A stretch of 64,000 bases of DNA from Branchiostoma belcheri (GCF_001625305.1 NW_017803824.1:506189-570188), one strand, 5' to 3'; shown: positions 31,681-39,385, counted from the stretch's first letter. Notes: a model not told the origin generated them from the sequence alone. Numbers and translations are program-made.

Positions 31681-31937
31681 GGGTGTGTGTGGGTGTGTAT
31701 GGGGGGGATGGTGTTCAGCACCAAGGACAGGCATGTTTTCCTGTGGCTAATTCTTGATCATAATGCAAAGTACACATCTACATGTATAACCCTTGTTTCT
31801 ACAGAGCTCTGATGCAGCCAGAATGCCATGACCCTGCTTTCCGGTTCGACTATCGGGGACCGGTGCAGATGAAGGGTAAGAAGGAGCCCATGGAGTGCTG
31901 GCTACTCGCGAGGAGGTCTCGTGAGACTGTCGTGTGA
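18862..31937 (+). CDS. GUCY1B1: Soluble guanylate cyclase beta1 subunit (complete, 12 coding exons)
   Basis: Twelve exons join in frame to 613 residues (vertebrate beta1 is 619). Order: H-NOX heme domain (about 1-185) with Cys78, the proximal heme ligand His105 (LDALHDHL) and a YxSxR heme-propionate motif at 134-138; PAS-like H-NOXA (about 200-310); coiled coil (about 335-390, [16 protein letters not shown]); catalytic domain (about 400-600). Glu472 in VETVGDKY and Cys541 in MPRYCLFGN match guanine-recognition residues, and LFSGIVGF lacks the metal Asp, as expected for beta. It senses NO and pairs with the alpha subunit encoded upstream on the same strand. Coding exons end at 18864, 20147, 25742, 26294, 27013, 27699, 28498, 29068, 29772, 30354, 30935 and 31937. 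Several exon edges are partly duplicated in adjoining introns. Confidence 0.97.
19456..19617. mobile_element. Foldback element in GUCY1B1 intron 1
   Basis: agcctggatgccagaccgtt on the left pairs with aacagtctggtatccaggct on the right; inner gtccN and ggccc blocks also pair. The arm motif recurs as a tandem array at 16990-17440. Confidence 0.6.
19821..20068. mobile_element. TAGCCTCC foldback element flanked by ~40-bp direct repeats
   Basis: The element (19863-20029) runs from tagcctccaccagg to ctggtagagacta and is the same family as 41299-41464, inverted. Instead of a 9-bp target duplication it is flanked by a ~40-bp direct repeat (attga...tccctgatctctc.tccccctttctg) at 19821-19860 and 20029-20067. 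The right copy is the polypyrimidine tract of GUCY1B1 exon 2. Confidence 0.75.
20074..20147 (+). CDS. GUCY1B1: GUCY1B1 exon 2 (H-NOX start)
   Basis: The acceptor ctgctccag is followed by [20 protein letters not shown]... and the donor gtacgt at 20148. The exon ends with two bases of a Lys codon. It matches the beta1 N-terminus almost residue for residue. Confidence 0.96.
20795..20985 (-). mobile_element. tRNA-derived SINE, minus orientation
   Basis: On the minus strand: tggcgtagcggcagagtgcg (A box), cgggttcgagtcctgac (B box), then cccttgggaaaggcacttta. It lies in GUCY1B1 intron 2. Confidence 0.75.
21160..21310. repeat. Dispersed repeat H
   Basis: Shared blocks are agttactcatgcaactggat, gtcagacgtttcag, ctttcgtcagtgactgagag and accagaggagaaatgcaggt. 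The same order is seen at 44255-44390. Confidence 0.6.
21683..21835. mobile_element. Foldback element family B (TAGCCTCCGTAGCAGGC)
   Basis: tagcctccgtagcaggct...catgctatggaggcta tips; interior cggctgttttctgatta paired with atcagaaaatagcacat. It is flanked by gtttggacg / gtttgaacg (8 of 9 bases). The central gggggtaat segment of longer copies is deleted. Confidence 0.85.
22922..23337. mobile_element. Foldback element family F, 416 bp, perfect 9-bp TSD
   Basis: The tips tagccttctgtgcaggcctc and gaggcctgcacaggaggcta are inverted, and both flanks read gtcaaaacg. The interior is unrelated to the other foldback families here. Confidence 0.85.
23945..24050. repeat. Dispersed repeat H
   Basis: agtagattctactcgaaacgtctggcagttttcaaaatctatccagcagctt fits the family consensus. 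Confidence 0.5.
24073..24228. mobile_element. Foldback element family C (TAGTCTCCACCAGACTCC)
   Basis: The tips tagtctccaccagactcctt and aaggagtctggtggagacta are perfectly inverted. Flanks are caaatttgg / caactttgg (8 of 9). A second copy is at 53764-53920. Confidence 0.87.
24373..24776. mobile_element. Foldback element (gatttgattatatggatgacatcc arms)
   Basis: aggccatgttgatttgatta...tggatgacatcc on the left is inverted on the right as ggatgtcatccatataatcaaatcaacatggcct, each next to a gcgcgc stretch. The ~300-bp AT-rich interior has a short open frame with no recognisable motif. Partial arm at 6829-6910. Confidence 0.8.
24912..25302. mobile_element. hAT-like element with GTGCAC clusters
   Basis: The tips tagggcttgaaattc and cagtatttcgagccctg are inverted and resemble hAT-type ends (CAGGGCTNGAAAT). 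Both subterminal regions carry many ggtgcac / gtgcacc motifs, as expected of subterminal binding repeats. No clear target duplication and no transposase. Confidence 0.6.
25642..25742 (+). CDS. GUCY1B1: GUCY1B1 exon 3
   Basis: The acceptor atctatag and donor gtaagt are clear. With the split Lys it reads [20 protein letters not shown]...[10 protein letters not shown]. Overlapping open frames in other phases are shadows. Confidence 0.96.
25840..26120 (+). repeat. Dispersed repeat G
   Basis: gtctgtcaccatggtaactg, gtgctgtagcagacac and acattattgtagcaagtggca, then ataaatgtgtttgag and cagtgtagtagtttgt. The copy at 29165-29430 shares the same order of blocks. Confidence 0.65.
26189..26294 (+). CDS. 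GUCY1B1: GUCY1B1 exon 4
   Basis: The acceptor is ccttcag and the donor gtacgc. It reads (Q)[20 protein letters not shown]...[10 protein letters not shown](R), including conserved Cys78 of H-NOX. Confidence 0.96.
26587..26733 (+). pseudogene. Truncated upstream copy of GUCY1B1 exon 5 and its acceptor
   Basis: From the acceptor (ccttccacag, exon-like from 26630) the copy matches the first ~104 bases of true exon 5 (26812-26915), including the His105 codon, with about 11 differences, all synonymous. It then breaks off with no donor. Similarity extends upstream into the intron end (ctgtcct..atttca.tggt). Using it would read into intron, so normal splicing must skip it. It could be an old exon duplication or two merged haplotypes. 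Confidence 0.8.
26812..27013 (+). CDS. GUCY1B1: GUCY1B1 exon 5 (heme ligand His105)
   Basis: The acceptor ctttcacag and donor gtaagt give [20 protein letters not shown]...[14 protein letters not shown]...AEVD. It holds His105 and YxSxR (residues 134-138). It is one residue shorter than human in the loop after Cys122. This copy, not the upstream one, has the complete exon. Confidence 0.96.
27095..27350 (+). repeat. Downstream decayed copies of the exon 5 3' end plus intron start
   Basis: gtcatcagtatagtcaacac and actgtggccaagaaactaca at 27105-27148 copy the last part of exon 5. The following tract (ctgcagta.cata.aa...ggtgcat) repeats the start of the intron and appears about three times at a ~125-bp spacing. 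The copied donor is lost, and Gly-to-Ser and Lys-to-Asn changes show decay. Confidence 0.7.
27463..27699 (+). CDS. GUCY1B1: GUCY1B1 exon 6 (H-NOX end to H-NOXA)
   Basis: The acceptor ccctccag and donor gtaggt, phase 0 at both ends. It reads [20 protein letters not shown]...[20 protein letters not shown]...SRVIPQ. The open frame upstream to 27394 is intron. Confidence 0.95.
28060..28157 (+). pseudogene. Truncated upstream copy of GUCY1B1 exon 7 and its acceptor
   Basis: tactaaaagca...ttgctcctccccag followed by ~73 exon-like bases (28085-28157) duplicates the start of exon 7 at 28248. Only two exon differences are seen, both synonymous (cct/ccg and ttt/ttc). The copy ends abruptly without a donor. 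Confidence 0.8.
28248..28498 (+). CDS. GUCY1B1: GUCY1B1 exon 7 (H-NOXA)
   Basis: The acceptor ctacccag and donor gtatgg. It reads [20 protein letters not shown]...[18 protein letters not shown]...[20 protein letters not shown]. It ends in phase 2; the split codon is Ser. Confidence 0.95.
28871..29068 (+). CDS. GUCY1B1: GUCY1B1 exon 8 (signalling coiled coil)
   Basis: The acceptor ttttcag and donor gtcagg. It reads [29 protein letters not shown] and a heptad-rich helix to EDEKKKTD, the dimerising coiled coil between sensor and cyclase. Confidence 0.96.
29165..29430 (+). repeat. Dispersed repeat G
   Basis: gttaccatggtaactggtgc, gtagcagacaccctgtggag and cattatgtagcaagtgaca match the copy at 25840. 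In-frame continuation of exon 8 into it is read-through. Confidence 0.6.
29535..29772 (+). CDS. GUCY1B1: GUCY1B1 exon 9 (catalytic domain start)
   Basis: The acceptor ctgctccag and donor gtggat. It reads [20 protein letters not shown]...[17 protein letters not shown]...[16 protein letters not shown]...VYK. Gly replaces the metal Asp in FSGIVG, diagnostic of beta. The exon is GC-rich. Confidence 0.96.
29985..30125 (-). mobile_element. Diverged tRNA-derived SINE, minus orientation
   Basis: On the minus strand a tRNA-like head (ggtggccttgtggttaagga) and B box (tgggctcgaatctctgg) are followed by an atccttgagaaatgtactt core, shared in outline with the other SINEs here. Confidence 0.55.
30211..30354 (+). 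CDS. GUCY1B1: GUCY1B1 exon 10
   Basis: A T-rich tract and ccctgcag precede it, and gtacgg follows. 144 nt, phase 0; [20 protein letters not shown]...[11 protein letters not shown]...EGVQ. Glu472 is the guanine-recognition residue. It matches alpha exon B in length. Confidence 0.96.
30781..30935 (+). CDS. GUCY1B1: GUCY1B1 exon 11
   Basis: The acceptor cctcccag and donor gtgaga. 155 nt; [47 protein letters not shown]. Cys541, Asn548 and Arg552 are present. It matches alpha exon C in length and phase. Confidence 0.96.
31020..31745 (+). repeat. 43-bp minisatellite in the last GUCY1B1 intron
   Basis: About 15 units of gtgtgtggatggtgttcagc + accaaggacaggtgtgtttgcct occur at a 43-bp spacing, with a (GT)n/(GGGT)n block at 31630-31705. 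Because 43 is not a multiple of three, all forward frames stay open over long stretches. The Cys/Val/Trp-rich ORFs here are artefacts. Confidence 0.93.
31805..31937 (+). CDS. GUCY1B1: GUCY1B1 exon 12 (C-terminus)
   Basis: The acceptor ttctacag. It reads (R)[37 protein letters not shown], then SRETVV and TGA at 31935-31937. The last five residues and the stop lie inside the first unit of a 31-bp tandem repeat. Confidence 0.95.
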
Positions 31938-32228
31938 ACTGCCGAGATCTTGTGAGACTATTGGGCAAACTGTTGAGATGTCGCTAGACTGTCCTGTGAT
32001 CTGTCAAGATTTCACAAGAATTGTATAAACTGTTGAGATGTATTGAGAGTGTTGTGTGAACTGTCTAGATCTCACAAGACTGTCGAGCTCTCATGAGACT
32101 TGTGTAAACAGGTGAGATCTCTGTTGGGTAAACTATAAAGATCTTGTAAGACTGTTGTTTGAACTGTTAAAATCTTGCAAGACTGTTGTTTCAACTGTTG
32201 AAATCTCGCATAAACTGCTGAAATCGTG
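31921..32228 (+). repeat. Degenerate 31-bp tandem repeat spanning the stop codon
   Basis: About ten units of the form gtgagactgttgtgtgaact + gttgagatctc start inside the last codons of GUCY1B1 and run through the proximal 3' UTR. Individual units vary from 19 to 31 bp. Confidence 0.8.
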
Positions 32229-33110
32229 TGAACCAACATCATGTGTAAACCAGTACAGTGTTAGAGTAAAAGTCCCAAATGATTCTGTACTCACAGATGA
32301 TAACCTGTTGTTTGTGCACATTCTGTAAATTAATAGATGCTAACTATGAAAAGTTATGTTATATATAAAATAGATAAACACGTGTATCAACAAATATATG
32401 GATTTTATTTTACTGAGTAAGATCTATATGTATAGGAACACAATAAATGAGCAGTTAGATCTACGTACTTAGTATATTTCTAGTAGACTGTATCAAGTAT
32501 CCTGTGTCTTCTATGTTGATTTGATGGAAGCTGGCCAAGTGTCCATTTTGTATGGGATACTTGCAACATGTCCGATTCTAACTGTACTGTGTTATACAAG
32601 TTTGTTTGTTTGGCTTTAAACCTCCAAAGACCAGTGCCAATGTTCAAAATGTTAAGTATTTATGGATACAGATAAGCTTAGTAATGTTACTTAATCATCT
32701 TTGTCCTGATAATTGTCTACATGTGATCTTATATGTGCACCTGTAACATAAAAAAAGATAGGAAAGGACAAGTTATTATGTTTTAAATGTGCACTATACA
32801 TTGGTAATGTAGATATTTCCTGATATTACTGTTATTTGAAGTTATCAGCACTTTTACCTGTTTGTAACAATGTCAAGTTTGATCTTCAAGAACATCAGTG
32901 AATGTAAGGTGTATGTTTCGGACATGGAGAACGAAAGAACCAACTGTACTTAGCTGTATCTGCCTGACACCAGTGTGTAATATTGACTGCGTATGTACAT
33001 GTATATACTGTAGTAAGCCATATCTTTGTTGTATCATGACTGGGAAAGTGAAGTGTACATTCTAATTGTAACAGAGTTTGTACATTAAAAAGTGGAACGA
33101 GTTTAACTTT
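31938..33110 (+). other. GUCY1B1: GUCY1B1 3' UTR (inferred)
   Basis: AT-rich non-coding sequence with few repeats after 32230. Possible polyadenylation signals are aataaa at about 32442 and attaaa at about 33083. The length is an inference from these signals only. Confidence 0.5.
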
Positions 33111-33699
33111 GTTCAGTCATTGTATTTGCTTATGCAATTGCACCCACTAGCCAGCCTTGCATGCTACCAGTATTCAGTTAATTTCTGCTATTGTAAAGCC
33201 TATAGTAGAGACTGACCAATTGCAAGTCATTGCTTTATTGCGATTCGACAAATTCGTTTAAGAAATAGAATAGCACTTACATATACCCTTTCAATGGTTT
33301 CCACGCATACCAATAGTAACTTATATGTATGGTGCATTTCTTACACCAATCACTAGGAGTCGCTTTTGCACTATTCGCACGCACAGTGTTGTGCAACTGT
33401 AATTTTACACCGCGAAGTTGCGAACTGATAGATATTATTTGCAGTGTATCAGTGGAATCGTACGCGCCTTGTAATTTCAACTACACCATTTCGTCCCTGT
33501 TTCTTCTAAAAAATTCTCCGTCGCTGCACAGTGTCTTCACATGTATAGTTACGACTCGCCTTACATCGCTTAATATAATATCGCCATAATACCCCCCTTC
33601 ACGCAGATCCAGGACGTCCGAAACAAACATAGAAGCATGAAGAAGGGAATGAAAGAAAGTTTCCCTCCCTCACCTTTCATATAAACATGAAACGTCTTC

Positions 33700-33852
33700 T
33701 TCCTGTCCGCCATCTTGGATTTGGAATTCCCGCCTGGAGGTGCGGTGCATCATGGGAGAAACTTGTTAGTCCGTTGCTAATCGGTTTATGTCAAATTTTT
33801 TTATTAGACAAATTGTTGATAATCGCTAGCAAGCGAAGATTTCAAACATAAG
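33700..33852 (+). promoter_or_regulatory. Possible promoter / non-coding first exon
   Basis: A YY1-type site (gccatcttgg) and gcatcatgggaga, both common near start sites of broadly expressed genes, are followed about 100 bp later by a near-perfect donor context (cataag|gtaagtgc at 33853). No matching coding exon is visible downstream, so this is only a candidate. Confidence 0.25.
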
Positions 33853-34172
33853 GTAAGTGCTTTGGGTTTTGGGGTTTGTTTGTTTATTTATGTGTATTGG
33901 AACTGCATGGTGTAATTTTATTGTGTTTAACACCATACGACAGTTCCCACTGGGAAGCGAAACTGCCAAATTCACAAGTAAACCACCCAAAACAATACTA
34001 GTGGCTCCACCGAAAAGTGTATATAAATGGATGTTCGGCATAATACCTCAGTAGCAAGTAGTTGCAGTACTTCCTTAAATCGCTGCGAGTCTCTTTTGAC
34101 ACGCAACAGGGGATGTAGAGTTGTGTCGGCAGCATTTTGAAACGTAGTAAATGATGAACGTATGATCCATTA

Positions 34173-34387
34173 TAACCTCTACAAGGCTTCGGAAGGCGGC
34201 TGTAAAGAGTAGAAATTGGTCGAATAGAGATTAACATATGCCAGGGGAGTTGGTCTGCTGGAGAGTAGTCTATATTCGGGTGCGGCAGACTGTACTCTCT
34301 AGCTAACCAACTCCCCTGGCATATGTTATCCTCTATTATTTGGCCAATTTCTACTCTTTCCAGCCTCCCGAAGCCCAGTATAGGCTA
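34173..34387. mobile_element. Foldback element family A
   Basis: aacctctacaaggcttcgga to cccgaagcccagtataggcta; the interior arms gtagaaattgg / ccaatttctac and catatgccaggggagttgg pair. No matching flanks. Confidence 0.75.
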
Positions 34388-34489
34388 GGCGTAGAAGTAT
34401 TTGGTACAGATTTGCGTGTATAATGATGATTGAATCGTATTTTATTCCCCACAAACCCTGTCCTGTAGATTCTTGAGAGTTATTCTGAG

Positions 34490-34685
34490 TAGCCTCTACC
34501 AGGCTCCGCGGATCGCTGGAAAAATAGTAGAAATTGGCCGAAATAAAGGGATAGTATACCAGAGAAGATCCAGGGCCATAGAAGCTCAAATTGGATCTTC
34601 TATGGCTCGGGATCTTTTATTTATCCCTTTATTTCGGCCAATTTCTACTATTTTTCCAGCGATCCGCGGAGCCTGGTAGAGGCTA
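34490..34685. mobile_element. Foldback element family A, near-perfect palindrome
   Basis: The outer ~70 bases of each arm (tagcctctaccaggctccgc inwards) are essentially exact inverted repeats, and a second inverted pair lies at the centre. Flanks share attctgag (8 bases). Confidence 0.9.
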
Positions 34686-34929
34686 ATTCTGAGTTCTTAT
34701 CTCATTAACAAATCCGAGTCAGGAATCAGAACCACCTGTTCTCAACCTGCGAGCTCCCAAACGTCAAACTCTCAACCGGAAGTACAGCAGACACCAGAGG
34801 CCACAGCTAATAAAACATGTTCATTGGCTGTTTTCATGATCTGTTTGTTTACTCTATGGAGACGTCCCGTTTTTTGTGGCCCAGATTTACATCTAGTTTA
34901 ATCCACCACAGTCTCTCCTGAATAAAGAG

Positions 34930-35100
34930 ACTCTTTTTACACAACCAAGTCTTTTATTCAGCCGACGTTTCGGTGACCGTCTGTCACCTTCCTCAGGGCA
35001 ATTCTGACTGCACATTGCATTACAGCAATTGGTTGTGTAAAAATAGTCACTTTACTTAGTGTCTTACCAACCTGATGAAACATTTCACTTATATGGGGCA
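34930..35100. repeat. Dispersed repeat (gccgacgtttcg...gtctgtca)
   Basis: Second copy of the repeat at 8395-8474, here with longer flanks (acacaaccaagtcttttatt, agcaattggttgtgtaaaaa). Confidence 0.5.
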
Positions 35101-35802
35101 CAGTCTCTCCTGAAATAGTGACGAACACCAACTACTTTTCGGGTCTAGCATTCCAACAAGTGTCAGATCTTCGATGTTTGGTAAGCTGAAAATGCTGACT
35201 CGTGATTTTCCAAAAATTGTCGCCTTAGGGATTGGTAGTTATGTCTATTAAAAGATATTTATATGCGATTTCCTGGTCAAAGCTTGGTGTGTAAAGCGTT
35301 GTGGTTTGTAACTTAAAGTGTACACCAGTATCTTTCATGATCTTTTATCGATAAACTTCATGAAATTAAGGAAATTTAAGGCCGTGTCTTTCCCCGGCAA
35401 TGTATGTTTAAAACTGTAAAAAAAAACAATAAAACACCCATAAAATTTATTCCAAATCAGTGAGTACTAGTCCGCGTTTCTTTGGTAAAATTAGTTAGCT
35501 TCACAATTTACCAACGCTGGAAGCTAACGCGAAATTTAAACGAGACTGTGTTGGTCTGATTTTAGAATCCCTGGTATCTTAAAGGCTTCGAAATTACACA
35601 ACGGTAGAGACAAAATATCAACCTCTCAGTAGACAGACCCAAAATCCTTTTTAGGAAATATCTCCACCTTTCCGTCCGCGTAAATCTTTTAAAATCCCTG
35701 ACAAAGCCCAAACCCAAACCTCGTCTAGCGTACGGGGAATATTCGGTACCGAAAGTCGCTGTTTTGTGCAAAAATTGCATCCGCGTCCGGAGCGTTTTAA
35801 AC

Positions 35803-36094
35803 TAGCCTTTACCAGGCTTCGGGAGGTGGCTGGAAAGAGTAGGAATTGGCCAAATAGATAGATAACATGTTTTTATTACAAGTTACAAGTTTATTAAAAG
35901 TCCAAAGGAGCTCGCGGGCAAAAATTGCCCAAATTACGTCCTGGTTACATAATGTTGGGAGAGATGGTCCGCTAGAGAGTAAAGTGTGCGGCAAACTGTA
36001 CTCTCCAGCGGACCGACTCTCCCGGCATGTTATCTCTCTCTATTTGGCCGATTTCTACTCTTTCCAGCCGCCTCCGGAAGCCTGGTAGAGGCTA
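35803..36094. mobile_element. Foldback element family A with a nested insertion
   Basis: The tips tagcctttaccaggcttcgg and gaagcctggtagaggcta are flanked by gttttaaac / gtttaaaac. The left arm is interrupted at about 35870-35952 by a foreign ~85-bp segment (caagtttattaaaagtcc...caaattacgtcctggttac). Confidence 0.85.
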
Positions 36095-36144
36095 GTTTAA
36101 AACAGCATCAGCGACCTCCGAGACTTTTCAAACCATATTCTCTC

Positions 36145-36174
36145 TAGCCTCTACCAGGCACCGCGGTTCGCTGG
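36145..36174. mobile_element. Family A foldback element cut by the assembly gap
   Basis: tagcctctaccaggcaccgc...tcgctgg matches the left tip of the palindromic copy at 34490 and stops at the first N. Confidence 0.8.
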
Positions 36175-36724
36175 NNNNNNNNNNNNNNNNNNNNNNNNNN
36201 NNNNNNNNNNNNNNNNNNNNNNNNNNNNNNNNNNNNNNNNNNNNNNNNNNNNNNNNNNNNNNNNNNNNNNNNNNNNNNNNNNNNNNNNNNNNNNNNNNNN
36301 NNNNNNNNNNNNNNNNNNNNNNNNNNNNNNNNNNNNNNNNNNNNNNNNNNNNNNNNNNNNNNNNNNNNNNNNNNNNNNNNNNNNNNNNNNNNNNNNNNNN
36401 NNNNNNNNNNNNNNNNNNNNNNNNNNNNNNNNNNNNNNNNNNNNNNNNNNNNNNNNNNNNNNNNNNNNNNNNNNNNNNNNNNNNNNNNNNNNNNNNNNNN
36501 NNNNNNNNNNNNNNNNNNNNNNNNNNNNNNNNNNNNNNNNNNNNNNNNNNNNNNNNNNNNNNNNNNNNNNNNNNNNNNNNNNNNNNNNNNNNNNNNNNNN
36601 NNNNNNNNNNNNNNNNNNNNNNNNNNNNNNNNNNNNNNNNNNNNNNNNNNNNNNNNNNNNNNNNNNNNNNNNNNNNNNNNNNNNNNNNNNNNNNNNNNNN
36701 NNNNNNNNNNNNNNNNNNNNNNNN
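36175..36724. other. Assembly gap (N)
   Basis: 550 Ns, bounded by a foldback tip on the left and a (TTGG)n tract on the right. The true length is unknown. Confidence 1.
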
Positions 36725-36811
36725 TTGGTTGGTTGGTTGGTTGGTTGGTTGGTTGGTTGGTTGGTTGGTTGGTTGGTTGGTTGGTTGGTTGGTTGGTTGG
36801 TTGGTTGGTTG
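36725..36811 (+). repeat. (TTGG)n microsatellite
   Basis: About 21 pure ttgg units next to the gap. The VGWL frame is a repeat artefact. Confidence 0.97.
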
Positions 36812-37085
36812 TTTTTACACTTTTACTCCTGGTTGCGAGCTAACCCCCCCCCACTCCTTGCCGACCCTTTGCTAACCCCTTTCCCCGCCACCCTACACCC
36901 ATGCCCCCGCCTGTCTCCGCCCAGCCGATTATCCGACATGATCTAACGTTACACCACCCAACCCTGCTGCCTCCACCACATCCACATCTACCAATTAACG
37001 GGCCAAGAGATCGAGTCAAACATTTTCCTTGTTATCCTAACCTTCGAACGTGGTTATTTTCCTTGCTCACCCGTTTGGGATATAA

Positions 37086-37474
37086 GGCCACACCAAGTAA
37101 TATTTATGGATGACGTCCACGCGCGCATTGATTTTGGTCTGTTCCCAGAAAAAAAAAACTAGAAATTCCGCTTTTTGTAACTATGACCAAAGAGTCACGA
37201 CAGTGGGATAAGGGAAGATGTGTTGAAAGGAAAGAAACAGGCCAGGACGACAACTGCTGCTACACTGATTTATTGGTTTCCATGACGAATAAAAGACTTG
37301 GTTGGTTGATACGTACACCGTGTTCTCTCATTCAATTTGTGTCCTAACATGTGTCGTCCATCATTACATTTCAAATCTAGGCATCTTGTTTTTTCGGCCC
37401 TTCTTGTTTTTTTCGCGCTCTCGCATTACATTTAGGGCATTGACAACGTCATCCATAAGTATTACTTGGTGTGG
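37086..37474. mobile_element. Foldback element (AGGCCACACCAAGTAATA tips)
   Basis: aggccacaccaagtaatatt...tggatgacgt on the left is inverted on the right as acgtcatccataagtattacttggtgtggcct. Both arms are followed by gcgcg sequence. The arm pattern recalls 24373-24776. Confidence 0.8.
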
Positions 37475-37859
37475 CCTAACTCTTCAGGAGGAAACGGCAG
37501 AAATGTGATATTCCCCTCGCCTCGGAGCCAAGTTAAAACACACGGCTCTAACGAGACACTAATCGCAAGGTTGGCAGTCTTCGGAGGGCGATCATTTGAC
37601 GGGTCTAAACAAACAAAGCGGGTAAAACGTTATACAAGTAACGTTTCGATCGGATCGAACGCGTTAGACGCGTTTTTATAGCATAAGTTGTCCTGTTCTT
37701 TCTGAAAGGGCCATAGATAGACATCTCCATGCAGAGAAAAATGTTTCTTTTATTACTGAAATAAGGATCTTTAAGACCAACTCCACTGCCACTGGCATTC
37801 GTACGGAATATTTGCAATCAATGTATCATTAACATTTCTTCACAACTCCTTTTCTAAAT

Positions 37860-38520
37860 TGGTTTCTGTGATTTCTTTGGAATATGACGAAATTGTTTTC
37901 AAACTTTTCATGTATCATGTTAACATTTCTTCAGGGTTTTTTTCTAAGTTGTTTTAGCCAACTTTTCCCCAAGCTGTCATTTCTTTGGGATATGACGAAA
38001 TTGTTCTAATGTTGAAAAATCCTTCCTTTTGAACTACAAAATCTCTAACACTTGATACGGGCGACCTCGGAAGTCCGAGAGGCCGCTAATTTTGTGCGCA
38101 AATCGGCCGGTTATTTTCGTGTAGCATTTTTTTCAGAAGTTGTTTATGCCAACTTTTTTCCCCAAGCTGTCATTTCTTTGGGATATGACGAAATTGCTCT
38201 AATGTGGACTACAAAACCTCTAACATGCTAACAGTTTGAATGAATGAACTTTATTGTTCGACAGTTGTACATGGTACAATGTATAGCATCAATAACAATG
38301 TGATCAATACAATCAAGTATATTCTAAGAGACTACTAGTATAACTTCAGGAATATGAACGTAAACGGCGTATGACATGATTTGCGTTAGGTGTTCTCTCT
38401 TATGTAATGCACTACATATATATTGGCCTAAGTACGTAGATATGGAGTCGGGGCATGACTTGATGCTGGCGACCTCGGAAGTCTGCGAGGCCGTTAATTT
38501 TGCCAGCAAATCGGCCGGTG
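37860..38520. repeat. Local duplications (tttctttgggatatgacgaaattg; gcgacctcggaagtc)
   Basis: ttctttgg.atatgacgaaattg occurs near 37876, 37980 and 38171. gcgacctcggaagtc...gaggccg.taattttg...aaatcggccggt occurs at about 38062-38112 and 38468-38520, with the second copy opening a GC-rich block that runs to ~38700. Confidence 0.65.
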
Positions 38521-38728
38521 GCGATAGCCGTACGCCGTCCCAGGCGGCCTATCGCCGTGACGCTTCGCACACCTAGGCGGGCACAGGCCCCGTCATTACC
38601 CCGGGCGTCAGCGGTCTAGACGCCCGGCGGGCCGCCCTTCCCGCGTGCCCGGTGGTCCCGAGAAGAAATCCCGCCAAGCCGGGCCTAACCCCAACAAGCT
38701 TAACTCGGAAGGCGCCCTTAAGACTTCA

Positions 38729-38865
38729 TGAAACGAGTTCGAACTGCAATTGCCAACACAAGAAATTGGACCCAAATCTTCGACTGTACAAGTCCAGTCT
38801 TTGGGTACGGGTAAGTCCGACTTCTTGTGTTAGCAACTGTAGTTCAAACTCGTTCCATAATGACT
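38729..38865. repeat. Inverted repeat (aacgagttcgaactgcaattg)
   Basis: acgagttcgaactgcaattgc...acacaagaaattgg pairs with cttcttgtgttagcaactgtagttcaaactcgt. Diverged relatives are at 40545-40720, 41090-41250 and 54410-54520, all near gaactttcaagataa or its complement. Confidence 0.65.
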
Positions 38866-39155
38866 TCTACCATGGAGTTAAAAGGAAGCAAACCTCCTTG
38901 CTTCTACCAACACAGATGAACTTCCAAGATAAGCCCTTAAGACTTCTTAAGTCGTACGCGTCCTGGAGGAACTTTACTCCAGTCGTGAGAAGTGGGGCAG
39001 CGGTCGTGAACCAGGATTACGACAGATTACGACAGAGGTAACGTTGAGCCGAAAGTCTCGAAGAAGCATTAACGACCAAATTAGCCTGGCTTAGAAGGGA
39101 CACATTATCACTGGGGGTGTCTCGGGGGCTAATTGGGAAGTCTCAGGTCTGTCAG

Positions 39156-39385
39156 TAGCCTCTAACAGGCTTCGGGAGGCGGCTGGAAAGAGTAGAAATT
39201 GGCCAGACAGAGAGATAAAATGCTAGGGGAGTTCAACTGTTGGTCCGCTGGGTAGTAGTATTAGTGAAGTTTGTCGCACACGAAAACTGTACTCTCTACC
39301 GGACCAACTCCCCTGGCGTCTTATCTCTCTCTATTTGGCCAATTTCTACTCTTTCCAGCCGCCTCCCGAAGCCTGGTAGAGGCCA
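39156..39385. mobile_element. Foldback element family A, complete, perfect 9-bp TSD
   Basis: tagcctctaacaggcttcgg to cccgaagcctggtagaggcca, flanked on both sides by gtctgtcag. This is a good reference copy of the family. Confidence 0.9.

Noticed and set aside
31052-31812. Three overlapping forward ORFs (up to 162 codons) rich in Cys, Val, Trp and Gly
   Set aside because: They follow the 43-bp minisatellite, whose length is not a multiple of three, so every frame stays open. They lie in a spliced-out intron and match no family.
38652-39041. 129-codon plus-strand ORF
   Set aside because: It spans a foldback repeat and shows no recognisable domain or splice-linked neighbours.
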